Part shown: positions 44,850 to 53,013 of the stretch, one piece after another
How the letters are laid out: every line of letters starts with the position of its first letter
Numbering within the stretch: position 1 is the first letter of the stretch
NCBI GenBank assembly: GCA_022565795.1
Contig: JAIUMA010000012.1
Coordinates: forward strand, 1 to 64,000
DNA: 64,000 bases
Source: Balneolia bacterium
GTDB lineage: Bacteria > Bacteroidota > Rhodothermia > Balneolales > Cyclonatronaceae
Direction: 5' to 3'
The notes under the pieces: generated by a model
The model's input: the letters and a program-made list of their open reading frames with translations, nothing else
Told to the model about the DNA's origin: nothing
Databases searched by the model: none
Program-made: the position numbers and the translations under genes

Positions 44850-45490
44850 CATTTTGAGCCTTTTAGAGAATACCGCCACGGAAGCAGCGCGTCTTCACCG
44901 GCATAATCTACACCTACTCTCGGGCCGGTTTCGATTGAGGAAGTCATCACCCTAAAACCGTCATCATAAATTCTAATGGGACTTTTGGGAAGGGTTAAGT
45001 CGGTTTCGTTTAAATCGGTGGTAATGCCCAGCGCCTGAGACATCACGCCGGGTCCGGCGGTTAGGTTTCGGGCTTTCTTATTTAGGTTCCTGCGCTCCAT
45101 CATAACGTCGGTGCCGGTTAGAGGTTCTACGGCGCGAATCAAAACAGCTTCCGGTGTGCCCTGCTGATTCGTTACGATATTAAAAAGGTGATGAATCCCG
45201 TAGCAAAGGTAGATGTAGGCCGTGCCGCCATCACCAAACATCGTTTTTGTGCGCTTAGTGAATCTGCCCAGATGCGCATGGCATGCTTTGTCACCCTCGG
45301 CCGCATAGGCCTCGGTTTCAACGATTCTGCCGCTCACGGCCTCGCCATCGATCTCTGTGAATAGTATTTTTCCGACGAGATCGCGGGCTATTTCTGTTAC
45401 CTGAGGGCGTTCGAAAAAAGGTCTTTGAAGCAGATTCAAAACAGAAGATTTAAGGTGAAAGAGTAATGCTACCCGGAATGTAGCCGTCAT
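44831..45490 (-). CDS. mpg: 3-methyladenine DNA glycosylase (AAG/MPG type)
   Basis: 219 residues, family-typical length. It removes alkylated purines from DNA. Diagnostic segments: FFERPQVTEIARDLVGKIL, the active-site Glu in GRIVETEAYAAEGDKACHA, KTMFGDGGTAYIYLCYGIHH and LTAGPGVMSQALGI. The ATG at 45490 leaves a slightly long N-terminus; an internal start is possible. Its last codons overlap the transcription terminator shared with the convergent gene. Monocistronic. Confidence 0.94.
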   Translation of the reverse strand: MTATFRVALLFHLKSSVLNLLQRPFFERPQVTEIARDLVGKILFTEIDGEAVSGRIVETEAYAAEGDKACHAHLGRFTKRTKTMFGDGGTAYIYLCYGIHHLFNIVTNQQGTPEAVLIRAVEPLTGTDVMMERRNLNKKARNLTAGPGVMSQALGITTDLNETDLTLPKSPIRIYDDGFRVMTSSIETGPRVGVDYAGEDALLPWRYSLKGSKWKSPAK

Positions 45491-45708
45491 ATACCGAAGG
45501 GTTTCGGTTAAGACAGGGCTTTTTTGTCATTGCCGGGCTTAATTCCTTATATTAAGCGTGAACAAACGAGCTATAAACTAAATGAAATTAATGTCAGTTA
45601 CCGCTACGATACGTTCATCATTTAAGAGTAAAACCCCCATATCAGCACACAGGTTCATTTAAGGCACGGATGACATCATCATAATACTGATAACCGAAAA
45701 GGTTAACC

Positions 45709-47205
45709 ATGCATCCTGTTGATATTGCTGTTTTTGTGGCATATATGGCCGCCGTTCTTGGCGTAGGCTATTATTTTATGCGCAAAAACACCGGAAACGA
45801 AGACTATTACCTGGCCGGAAGAGACATGAGCTATCCGCATATCGGGCTCTCGGTCGTTGCGACTGACGTTGGCGGCGGATTTTCCATCGGGCTTGGCGGT
45901 CTGGGATTTGTGATGGGGATTTCCGGCTCGTGGATGCTCTTCACAGGACTTTTGGGCGCATGGCTGGCGGCTGTTTTTCTCATCCCGAGAGTGAAGCCTA
46001 TTTCTGATGAAAAGAAGTTTTTCACCATGCCTGATTTATTCGGGTACTTTTTCAATAGCCGGGCCGCCATTATCGCCGGAGTTATTTCGGCAATTGGCTA
46101 TCTGGGCTTCACCAGCTCGCAGATGCTGGCCGGTGCGGTTCTGGCCTCATCTACGTTTGAAGAGCTCACTATCGACTCCGCGCTCTACATTATGGGCTTT
46201 ATCATTATCGTTTACACGGTGATGGGAGGCATTAAGGCGGTAATTTATACCGATACCTTCCAATGGATACTGCTTTTGGCAGGCCTCATATTTATCGGCA
46301 TTCCACTGTCGTACAACGCCGTGGGCGGCTATGAAGCCATTGCAGCAGCAGTCGCTCCCGAGTTTCTGAAACTGACCAACATCAGCTGGCAGCAGATGTT
46401 GAACTGGGGCATCACGATTATCCCGATCTGGTTTGTCGGCATGACCCTTTACCAGCGTATCTATGCCAGCAGAAGCGTAAAAGAGGCGAAAAAAGCGTGG
46501 TATCTGGCCGGTTTTTTTGAATGGCCTGTTATGGCGTTTATGGGCGTATTGCTCGGACTTTTTGCGCGAGTAGCTGCCGATCAGGGGATGTTTGCCTACA
46601 TGGGATTTGAATCAGCAGACGGCATGCATCAGGAGCAGGGATTGCCGATGCTGCTCAGAACCGTGCTGCCGATTGGCCTGATGGGCCTGATGATGTCTGC
46701 CTATTTCTCGGCTATCATGTCGACAGCCGACAGCTGTCTGGTAGCCGCTTCTGGAAACGTTACGGGTGATTTGCTGAGGAAGTGGCTGGGACTGGATATG
46801 AACGATTCCAAGCTGATTCGTATGTCTCAGATTGTAACACTCATTCTTGGTGTCGTGGCGCTGCTTCTGGCAGCGGCTATGGAAACGGTGCTGGACATCA
46901 TGCTTTATTCTTATGCGGTAATGGTAGCCGGACTGCTGGTGCCGGTGGTTGGCGGGCTGTACTGGAAAAAATCCAGTAGCGCCGGAGCCGTTGCAGCCAT
47001 GATTACCGGCGGAGGATTAACGCTTATTCTCACAATTATACCCGAAGCGGCCCGAATACTGGGTTCTGACTTTACGTTAAATATGCCTTTTGGCCTCGAT
47101 CCTATTATATTTGGTCTGGCAACAGCACTCATCGTATTTATCAGCGTGTCGCTTTGGTTCCCGGGAAGCGGGATAACCGAAAAACGAATTGACGAAACAC
47201 ATTAA
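45709..47205 (+). CDS. Sodium:solute symporter (SSS family)
   Basis: 498 residues with about 13 membrane helices. N-terminus DIAVFVAYMAAVLGVGYYFM, then EDYYLAGRDMSYPHIGLSVVATDVGGG, and the Na2-site region SAYFSAIMSTADSCLVAASG are typical SSS elements. The solute is unknown. It is the first gene of a five-gene unit with an acetyltransferase, a PLP racemase, an M23 peptidase and an M20 amidohydrolase, so an amino acid, a peptide or a cell-wall-derived compound is a reasonable guess. The next gene starts 12 bp downstream. Confidence 0.9.
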   Translation: MHPVDIAVFVAYMAAVLGVGYYFMRKNTGNEDYYLAGRDMSYPHIGLSVVATDVGGGFSIGLGGLGFVMGISGSWMLFTGLLGAWLAAVFLIPRVKPISDEKKFFTMPDLFGYFFNSRAAIIAGVISAIGYLGFTSSQMLAGAVLASSTFEELTIDSALYIMGFIIIVYTVMGGIKAVIYTDTFQWILLLAGLIFIGIPLSYNAVGGYEAIAAAVAPEFLKLTNISWQQMLNWGITIIPIWFVGMTLYQRIYASRSVKEAKKAWYLAGFFEWPVMAFMGVLLGLFARVAADQGMFAYMGFESADGMHQEQGLPMLLRTVLPIGLMGLMMSAYFSAIMSTADSCLVAASGNVTGDLLRKWLGLDMNDSKLIRMSQIVTLILGVVALLLAAAMETVLDIMLYSYAVMVAGLLVPVVGGLYWKKSSSAGAVAAMITGGGLTLILTIIPEAARILGSDFTLNMPFGLDPIIFGLATALIVFISVSLWFPGSGITEKRIDETH

Positions 47206-47217
47206 CGAGGAGTATTT

Positions 47218-47670
47218 ATGTTTGATTTTACTGTGATTAACCCCGGAGAAATGAAAAGCCGGAAAGAGGAAGTCGACTCCGTAGTTGATTTTCTTTTTGA
47301 ACACCTGGATCAGTTTGGCGACCCCAGGGAAGATATTATGAAGTGTGCCGAATATGCCCTTAGCACCGATCCGGGATATGGCGGATTTATAGTGCGAGCC
47401 TGGGATCCGGAAAAAAAACAAGTTGCCGGTGCCGTGATTATTAATGAAACCGGCATGAAGGGCTACATCCCCGAAAATCTGCTGGTCTACATTGCCGTAC
47501 ACGGTGGTTACCGTGGTAAAGGTTTGGGTACGTCGCTCATGAAAGAAGCCATGGACCGCGCCGAAGGAGATATCGCGCTGCACGTAGAGCCCGACAACCC
47601 GGCTAAATATCTGTATGAAAAACTTGGCTTCACCAACAAATATCTTGAAATGCGTTATAAACGCTCATAA
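47218..47670 (+). CDS. GNAT-family N-acetyltransferase
   Basis: 150 residues. The acetyl-CoA-binding motif is HGGYRGKGLGTSLMKEA (about 100-116), preceded by the VYIAV strand and followed by ALHVEPDNPAKYLYEKLGF, a typical GNAT end. AGGAG precedes the ATG (AACGAGGAGTATTTATG). The operon context suggests that it acetylates an amino acid or peptide; the M20 hydrolase at the end of the operon could remove such groups. The substrate is not visible in the sequence. Confidence 0.9.
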   Translation: MFDFTVINPGEMKSRKEEVDSVVDFLFEHLDQFGDPREDIMKCAEYALSTDPGYGGFIVRAWDPEKKQVAGAVIINETGMKGYIPENLLVYIAVHGGYRGKGLGTSLMKEAMDRAEGDIALHVEPDNPAKYLYEKLGFTNKYLEMRYKRS

Positions 47671-47672
47671 CA

Positions 47673-48743
47673 ATGGCCTATTTAAAGCTATACCGCGAAA
47701 AACTTCGACACAATTACGATTTTCTGAAGCAAAAATTTGAAGGCAGAGATATCGAATGGGGGGTGGTTACCAAGCTTTTTTGCGGCAACGAGGATATGAT
47801 CCGTGAAGTGATTAACCTTGGCGTCCGTGAGGTACATGATTCCAGAATCAGTAATCTGAGGGTGGCAAAAGAGATCAGCCCTGATGTGCAAACCGTATAC
47901 ATCAAACCGCCGCCCAAAAAGATTATTGAAGATATCGTCCGCTGGGCCGATGTCAGCTTTGATTCGGATATTTCCACCATTGAAATGCTTTCTAAAGAGG
48001 CTGTTAAGCAGGATCGTATCCACAAAATCATCATCATGATTGAAATGGGCGATCTTCGTGAAGGCGTGGTACGGGATGAGTTAATCGACTTTTATGAGCA
48101 GGTTTTTAATCTCCCGAACATTAACGTTGTCGGACTAGGGACCAACCTGAACTGCCTTCACGGTGTGATGCCCAATGCGGATAAGCTTATCCAGCTTACG
48201 CTTTACAAGCAGATTATCGAGCTCAAGTTCAACAAGAAAATTCCTTGGATTTCGGGAGGGACCTCCGTTACGGTTCCTTTGCTGCTTCGTGATGAAATCC
48301 CTCAGGGTGTTAACCACTTTCGGGTAGGTGAGGCACTCTATTTTGGCCTCGATCTCTTCACCGAAAAGACTATTGAAGGCATGGAAGACTCCGTGATGGA
48401 GCTTTATTCTCAAATTATTGAGCTCCACGAAAAGCCAGTTGTGCCAAGCGGTGAACTGGGCAAAGATCCGCAGGGTAACACCATGCAGATCGACGAGAGC
48501 CTTTATGGAAAAACAAGCCACCGCGCTATTCTGGACATCGGCTATCTGGATATCGACCCGAAGTTTCTCTTTCCGATAAGTGATGATATCAAAATAGTGG
48601 ATGCCAGTTCGGATATGCTGGTAGTAGACGTAGGTGTGAACGCCCCTGACTATAAAGTGGGTGATATGGTGCGCTTCAAACTTAAATACATGGGCGCGCT
48701 CGGTATTATGAATTCCAACTATATCGACAAGGTTGTGCAGTAA
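47673..48743 (+). CDS. Alanine/ornithine-racemase-family PLP enzyme
   Basis: 356 residues with an alanine-racemase-like TIM barrel. The PLP lysine is Lys34 (GVVTKLFCGNED), a motif I associate with the ornithine/alanine racemase (Orr-like) group; VHDSRISNLRVAK, GTNLNCLHGVMPN and SGGTSVTVPLL add support. The C-terminal beta domain (VVDVGVNAPDYKVGD) completes the fold. It probably interconverts L and D amino acids. It begins 2 nt after the GNAT gene, so the two are translationally close. The actual amino acid is unknown. Confidence 0.88.
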   Translation: MAYLKLYREKLRHNYDFLKQKFEGRDIEWGVVTKLFCGNEDMIREVINLGVREVHDSRISNLRVAKEISPDVQTVYIKPPPKKIIEDIVRWADVSFDSDISTIEMLSKEAVKQDRIHKIIIMIEMGDLREGVVRDELIDFYEQVFNLPNINVVGLGTNLNCLHGVMPNADKLIQLTLYKQIIELKFNKKIPWISGGTSVTVPLLLRDEIPQGVNHFRVGEALYFGLDLFTEKTIEGMEDSVMELYSQIIELHEKPVVPSGELGKDPQGNTMQIDESLYGKTSHRAILDIGYLDIDPKFLFPISDDIKIVDASSDMLVVDVGVNAPDYKVGDMVRFKLKYMGALGIMNSNYIDKVVQ

Positions 48744-48782
48744 TAAAGTCCTGCTATCATCCATCCTTACCTTCATCATTTC

Positions 48783-49385
48783 ATGTTTTTTAGCTCAGTA
48801 CGCATGAATTCAGCTTCTTTTCATCCGGTGATGGACTATACGGTCCCGCTTCCGGCCATTGATCTCACCAGCGGCTACAACCACAATCCGGATGCCCCGC
48901 AGCTTTTTGGAGCGGGTGGTTATATGGAATTTCGCCGGAATATGTACACATCACCCTTATTTGCGGGAAAGCGATTCGTACACATGGGCGTGGATATTTG
49001 GGGTGAAGCCGGAGCGCCGGTCTACGCTTTTGCCGATGGCGTGGTTTGGGGATTTCGTAACAATGCGAACGAGCTCGATTACGGACCTACTATTGTAACC
49101 CGCCACACATTTGGTGATAAAGAACTTTTTGCGCTTTACGGTCACCTGAGCCTCAGCAGTTTTGACGGACTTCAGGAAGGAATGAAGATCAGTTCAGGCG
49201 AGCAGATAGCTACGCTTGGCGACCGCCATGAAAACGGAGGCTGGGTTCCTCATCTGCATTTTCAGCTTTCGACGGCTGAGCCCGAAGCGCCTGATATGCC
49301 CGGTGTGGTGTCGCCCGAAGATTTAGAGCAGGCCGTTCGCCTCTATCCCGATCCGCGCATAGTTCTCGGGCCGCTCTACATTTGA
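48783..49385 (+). CDS. M23-family (LysM/lysostaphin-type) metallopeptidase without signal peptide
   Basis: 200 residues. The zinc site is clear: His67 and Asp71 (HMGVDIW), His121 (YGHLSL) and His157/His159 (PHLHFQL). M23 enzymes cut peptidoglycan cross-links outside the membrane, yet no signal peptide or membrane helix is present here. Either it is cytoplasmic, acting on imported fragments, or it is exported by another route. A start at Met8 (48804) is equally possible. Neighbours (racemase, amidohydrolase, symporter) favour a recycling role. Fold assignment is firm, role is inferred. Confidence 0.87.
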   Translation: MFFSSVRMNSASFHPVMDYTVPLPAIDLTSGYNHNPDAPQLFGAGGYMEFRRNMYTSPLFAGKRFVHMGVDIWGEAGAPVYAFADGVVWGFRNNANELDYGPTIVTRHTFGDKELFALYGHLSLSSFDGLQEGMKISSGEQIATLGDRHENGGWVPHLHFQLSTAEPEAPDMPGVVSPEDLEQAVRLYPDPRIVLGPLYI

Positions 49386-49442
49386 ATTCGCCGAACTTGT
49401 GAAGTAATCACGCTTAATAACCCATCTTTACGGAGTACCACC

Positions 49443-50600
49443 TTGGATACTTTCATAGATCAACATATTTCCGATCTGATTTCAAAAAGACGCCGGCTGC
49501 ATCAGCTTGCTGAAGCTTCGAATAAGGAAGAGCAGACGGCTGCACAGATTGAGGAGTGGCTGAGGGAAACCGGGCCGGATGAGCTTTATACCGGAGTTGG
49601 CGGCCATGGCGTAATTGCTGTTTATGGTCCTGAAGGCGCGGGGAGCTCGCTCATGTTCAGAGCTGAGCTCGATGCTCTTCCCATACCTGATTCCCGCGAG
49701 CTGGAGCATGCCTCAGAAGACCCCGAGACAGGCCATAAATGCGGCCATGACGGCCATATGACCCACCTGCTCGGCCTGGCCCGGTGGCTTCAGGAAAATC
49801 GTCCACAGAAAAACAGGGTGATGCTCTTATTTCAACCGGCTGAAGAGACCGGTGAAGGCGCCGAAAGAGTGCTTAGTGACCCTGTGTTCAAAAAGCTGAA
49901 GCCTGAGCGAATGGTCGCGCTTCATAACCTGCCCGGTTATGCGAAGCACAGCGTTATTGTTAAAAAAGGAGCGTTTACTTCGGCATCGGTCGGAGTAAAG
50001 TTTCATCTTGAGGGGGAAACCTCTCATGCGGCTCATCCGGAGGACGGTAACTCGCCGGCGCTTGCTATGGCAGCGCTTATCAACGCCTTGTCTGCGCTGG
50101 CCGGTAACTCATTTTCTGAGCACACGTTTGCACTCGTTACTATTGTCCATGCCCGTCTTCGGCTTGGAGACATCGCTTTTGGCACAACCCCGGGAAGGGG
50201 AGTGGTGATGGCAACGCTCCGGGCGGCCGAAACGGAGGTGCTCGAACGCATGATTCCCATGGCTGAAAAGCAGGCTGGCGGGATCTGCTCGGCCTGGGAT
50301 CTGGAGCTTGAAACTGAGCAGACAGAATACTTTCAGACTACTGTAAACGATGATGAGCTGACTGACTCCATCAAGCGTATTGCCGATGAAAACGGGCTGG
50401 ACTGTATTGAGCCATCGTATCCTTTTCCGTGGAGTGAAGATTTTGGCCGCTTTTCTGACGCATCGCGCGTGATGCTTTTTGGTCTCGGTGCCGGAAAAGA
50501 GCATCCGCAGCTGCACCACCGGGGCTACGACTATCCGGATGAGTTGATTGTTACCGCGCTTCGGCTTTTCATCGGACTGATTAACGAAAGCGAAGGGTAA
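49443..50600 (+). CDS. M20D-family amidohydrolase (N-acyl-amino-acid hydrolase-like)
   Basis: 385 residues. Metal ligands lie in HKCGHDGHMTHLLG (the Cys is typical of M20D), ALHNLPG and the catalytic Glu pair in QPAEETGEGAERV. A dimerisation domain sits at about 180-290, and the C-terminus has HHRGYDYPDE. It removes acyl groups from amino acids or small peptides. The start is TTG at 49443 (LDTFIDQHIS in the DNA, read as Met); there is no better ATG upstream. It is last in the five-gene operon. Confidence 0.9.
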   Translation: MDTFIDQHISDLISKRRRLHQLAEASNKEEQTAAQIEEWLRETGPDELYTGVGGHGVIAVYGPEGAGSSLMFRAELDALPIPDSRELEHASEDPETGHKCGHDGHMTHLLGLARWLQENRPQKNRVMLLFQPAEETGEGAERVLSDPVFKKLKPERMVALHNLPGYAKHSVIVKKGAFTSASVGVKFHLEGETSHAAHPEDGNSPALAMAALINALSALAGNSFSEHTFALVTIVHARLRLGDIAFGTTPGRGVVMATLRAAETEVLERMIPMAEKQAGGICSAWDLELETEQTEYFQTTVNDDELTDSIKRIADENGLDCIEPSYPFPWSEDFGRFSDASRVMLFGLGAGKEHPQLHHRGYDYPDELIVTALRLFIGLINESEG

Positions 50601-50649
50601 AGTTCGCCCCGAACGCCATCACCCTTTCCTCTCTTGCAACGCCGTTCTG

Positions 50650-50952
50650 TCAGCCTTGCATGCCCTGGGCAGTGAATAAGGCCTCCTCAAGTTCAACAAC
50701 AAGCATCCATGTTACCCGCTTGCTGTCGTAAACGATATCGAAGTAGCGGTCTTCCTTCGTCTTTACCACAAAGTGAACGTGCAGTGAATCGCCCACACGT
50801 TCGGAATACGACCGCTTGATCTGGTCGACCACGTGCCGGTCGCCGTTTGAGAGCATAAACCGGATTGGCGTAATGGCTCGTTTGAGATCAGGTGTCTTAA
50901 AACCGGCATAGACCGCTATAACGTTAATTTTTTCGAGCTTGGCTACTTGCAT
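50650..50952 (-). CDS. Small protein divergent from the Y-family polymerase gene
   Basis: 100 residues, predicted beta-rich (INVIAVYAGFK; TPIRFMLSNGDRHVVDQIKR; HVHFVVKTKEDRYFDIVYD; TWMLVVELEE). The pattern 'PxxFxxxxGxxxxVxxI ... YFDIxYD ... WxLVxLE' recalls small SH3-like proteins that accompany Y-family polymerases in other phyla (such as DUF6504), but this is only a resemblance. It has no signal peptide. Its promoter region carries the same 19-bp direct-repeat motif as the polymerase gene in mirror orientation, which strongly suggests co-regulation. Confidence 0.7.
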   Translation of the reverse strand: MQVAKLEKINVIAVYAGFKTPDLKRAITPIRFMLSNGDRHVVDQIKRSYSERVGDSLHVHFVVKTKEDRYFDIVYDSKRVTWMLVVELEEALFTAQGMQG

Positions 50953-50986
50953 AAGGCAGTCTTTTTCTGATTAATGATAGCTTTGC

Positions 50987-51005
50987 ACATATATTACACA
51001 TATAT
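50987..51005 (-). promoter_or_regulatory. Operator-like motif facing the 100-residue gene
   Basis: ACATATAT-TAC-ACATATAT: two copies of an 8-mer at 11-bp spacing, 35 bp before the start codon at 50952. The same 19 bp occur, inverted and with one change in the spacer, in front of the polymerase gene. Confidence 0.65.
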
Positions 51006-51103
51006 ACTTTCAACCGCAATCCCGGGTTTGTAAATTCTGGTTTGATTCCGGAAAAATGACGGTGCGGGCGATTGTGAAGCCGGGTGCAAAAGAGTTCGTT
51101 TCA

Positions 51104-51122
51104 ATATATGTGCAATATATGT
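51104..51122 (+). promoter_or_regulatory. Operator-like motif facing the Y-family polymerase gene
   Basis: ATATATGT-GCA-ATATATGT, the reverse complement of the motif at 50987-51005 with one of 19 bases different. It ends 10 bp before the ATG at 51133, so a bound protein would cover the promoter or initiation region. A LexA-like or other damage-responsive repressor is the obvious guess. Confidence 0.65.
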
Positions 51123-51132
51123 AAATTGAAAT

Positions 51133-52455
51133 ATGAAACTCGACCCCGGCTCATACGACCTCACGCGGAATGTGCACAGAATTACGCTGTATAACACTAT
51201 TTCTGCGGACCAGCGGCATGTGCGGAAAAAGCCACGCCTTTATCTGCATCTGGATATGAACTGCTTTTATGCACAGGTCGAACAGGTGTCGTACGATCTG
51301 CAGGGGCTGCCGCTGGTAGTGGGAGGCTGGCGCAAGCCCGACGGCACGGCACGTGGGATTGTGGCCACATCAAGCTATGAGGCCAGGAAGTTCGGAGTGA
51401 AAACCGGCATGAGCGCTTTCGAAGCGGTGAAGCTGTGTCCGTACGTGGTATTTATGCAGGTGCATTACGATAAGTATCAGGCAATAAGCAGGCAAATCCG
51501 CAGGGTGCTCGATAAACATGCGGGTGATGTGGAGGCCTACTCGATGGACGAATATTTTCTCGATCTCACCTTCATGATAAACCGGCCGCGTACAGAGCTG
51601 TTTGAGTACGGGCTTCGCATCAAGCGGGATATCTATGCGGAAACGGGCCTGTTCTGCTCACTCGGAATTGCGAGATCGAAGACCTATGCAAAGCTGGCCT
51701 CTGATTTGGTTAAGCCGAACGGACTCACGCTGGCACTCGATGAGCAGGAGGAGCGTGAAAAAATATGGCCGCTCGCGCTCGATGAGGTTTGGGGAATAGG
51801 GAGCCGGCGCTATGCAAAACTTCAGCAGGCGGGCCTGAATACGATTGAGGACGCCATCACAAAAGGAAAAGGCATTTTCAGGAAGCTGTTTGGTCAGTAT
51901 TTCGGGGGAATGCTGTATGAAACCGTGTGTGGACTGGACCGTGCCATTGTGAAGGATGCGCCCGACCATGTGCCGGATGAGGTCACGTATATGCATACGT
52001 TCTCCAACTGGACGACTGATGCCGAGCAGGTAAAAGGAGAGATAACGAAGTCGGTAAGGCAGCTGTGCTATCGCATGCGGGGCTACAACAGAAGGGCAAG
52101 GAGATACTCATCATACCTGCGCTTTCAGGATGAAACCTGGAGGGGCGTTCAGGTGGTTTTTGCCACGCCGGGCTATACCAATCTGGATGACTACGTGGTG
52201 AGCGCTGCGTTAAGGGCGCTTATGCCCGTCGTAGAGCACTATATCCGCCACGGACAGCGCGTACGGGGCTTTGGGGTAAACACGCTCGACCTGGACGCAA
52301 CCGGCCAGATCGAGCTGTTCTTTCGGGAAGATGAAAAAATGAGGAATCTCTTCAGGGCCCGCGATACGATTAATAACCATTATGGATTTGAGAGCCTTGT
52401 GCTGGCCTCTTCGTTCGAGGACGTGAAGGGGAAAACACACTTTCTGGACCGCTGA
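51133..52455 (+). CDS. dinB: Y-family DNA polymerase (DinB/UmuC superfamily)
   Basis: 440 residues. Translesion polymerase with catalytic carboxylates Asp41 (LHLDMNCFYAQVEQ) and Asp139/Glu140 (YSMDEYFLDL); Tyr46 is the likely steric gate. Palm/fingers are at about 36-210, thumb HhH segment WGIGSRRYAKLQQAGL, little finger at about 290-410. An N-terminal extension of about 35 residues precedes the first strand. The C-terminal QIELFF (about 394-399) resembles a clamp-binding peptide (QxxLF). It is divergent from the 100-residue gene, with shared operator motifs. Confidence 0.93.
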   Translation: MKLDPGSYDLTRNVHRITLYNTISADQRHVRKKPRLYLHLDMNCFYAQVEQVSYDLQGLPLVVGGWRKPDGTARGIVATSSYEARKFGVKTGMSAFEAVKLCPYVVFMQVHYDKYQAISRQIRRVLDKHAGDVEAYSMDEYFLDLTFMINRPRTELFEYGLRIKRDIYAETGLFCSLGIARSKTYAKLASDLVKPNGLTLALDEQEEREKIWPLALDEVWGIGSRRYAKLQQAGLNTIEDAITKGKGIFRKLFGQYFGGMLYETVCGLDRAIVKDAPDHVPDEVTYMHTFSNWTTDAEQVKGEITKSVRQLCYRMRGYNRRARRYSSYLRFQDETWRGVQVVFATPGYTNLDDYVVSAALRALMPVVEHYIRHGQRVRGFGVNTLDLDATGQIELFFREDEKMRNLFRARDTINNHYGFESLVLASSFEDVKGKTHFLDR

Positions 52456-52456
52456 A

Positions 52457-52849
52457 TCAGCGGGCCATGTCCATCAGTCGTTCTTCGAGCTCGAGTTCGG
52501 TGTCTTCGGGCAACAGTTCAATATCACGAACGTACCACGAGTTGCCGATACGGGCAAGGGTGAAGGAGATAATATCGCCGCGGGAGAGCTCTTCAGCGCC
52601 TTCGGTATCCTCCAGAATCATGCGCATGCGCATGGCAGACATTACGTCAGGAATTTCCTCATGTACAATGGTGATGGTCTGGTCGGCCCGATTGGTTTCG
52701 ATGAAAAAACCGCGAACCTCGTAGGTTTCCGCATCGGCGGTTACCTCCTCGGCATCACGGACTTCGGTTTCTCCGCCGCATGCGCCAAGAAGCAGGGCTG
52801 AAGAGAGAAAAAATGCAAATAGTAGCGTGAAGCGTGAACTCAGTGACAT
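52457..52849 (-). CDS. CusF-like copper-binding lipoprotein with altered metal site
   Basis: 130 residues with lipobox LLLGAC (Cys24). The small OB-like domain shows TYEVRGFFIETNRADQTITI, HEEIPDVMSAMRMRM and LSRGDIISFTLARIGNSWYV, matching CusF/PF11604-type domains. In E. coli CusF the site is H-x7-W-x2-M-x-M. Here the Trp position is Ser and the methionines are shifted by one residue (M-x-M-x-M), so the site is Met-rich but lacks the cation-pi Trp. No cus or cop genes are nearby. It stops 1 nt after the convergent polymerase gene. Confidence 0.65.
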   Translation of the reverse strand: MSLSSRFTLLFAFFLSSALLLGACGGETEVRDAEEVTADAETYEVRGFFIETNRADQTITIVHEEIPDVMSAMRMRMILEDTEGAEELSRGDIISFTLARIGNSWYVRDIELLPEDTELELEERLMDMAR

Positions 52850-52926
52850 ATCAATACAAATTTGACTGGTTAATATTTTGGGTATTGCAGACTAAGCCTG
52901 CGATAGACTATTAATAATATAAAAAC

Positions 52927-52967
52927 AAAAACCGCATGGCTATCGTTTTGGGAGCCATGCGGTTTTT
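52927..52967 (-). terminator. Intrinsic terminator of the sugar dehydrogenase gene
   Basis: AAAAACCGCATGGCT (52927-52941) and AGCCATGCGGTTTTT (52953-52967) form a perfect 15-bp stem around an 11-nt loop. Confidence 0.93.
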
Positions 52968-53013
52968 AAAAATATGAAGGAGATTGGTTGTGAGAATCCT
53001 TCCGAAGAAAAAG

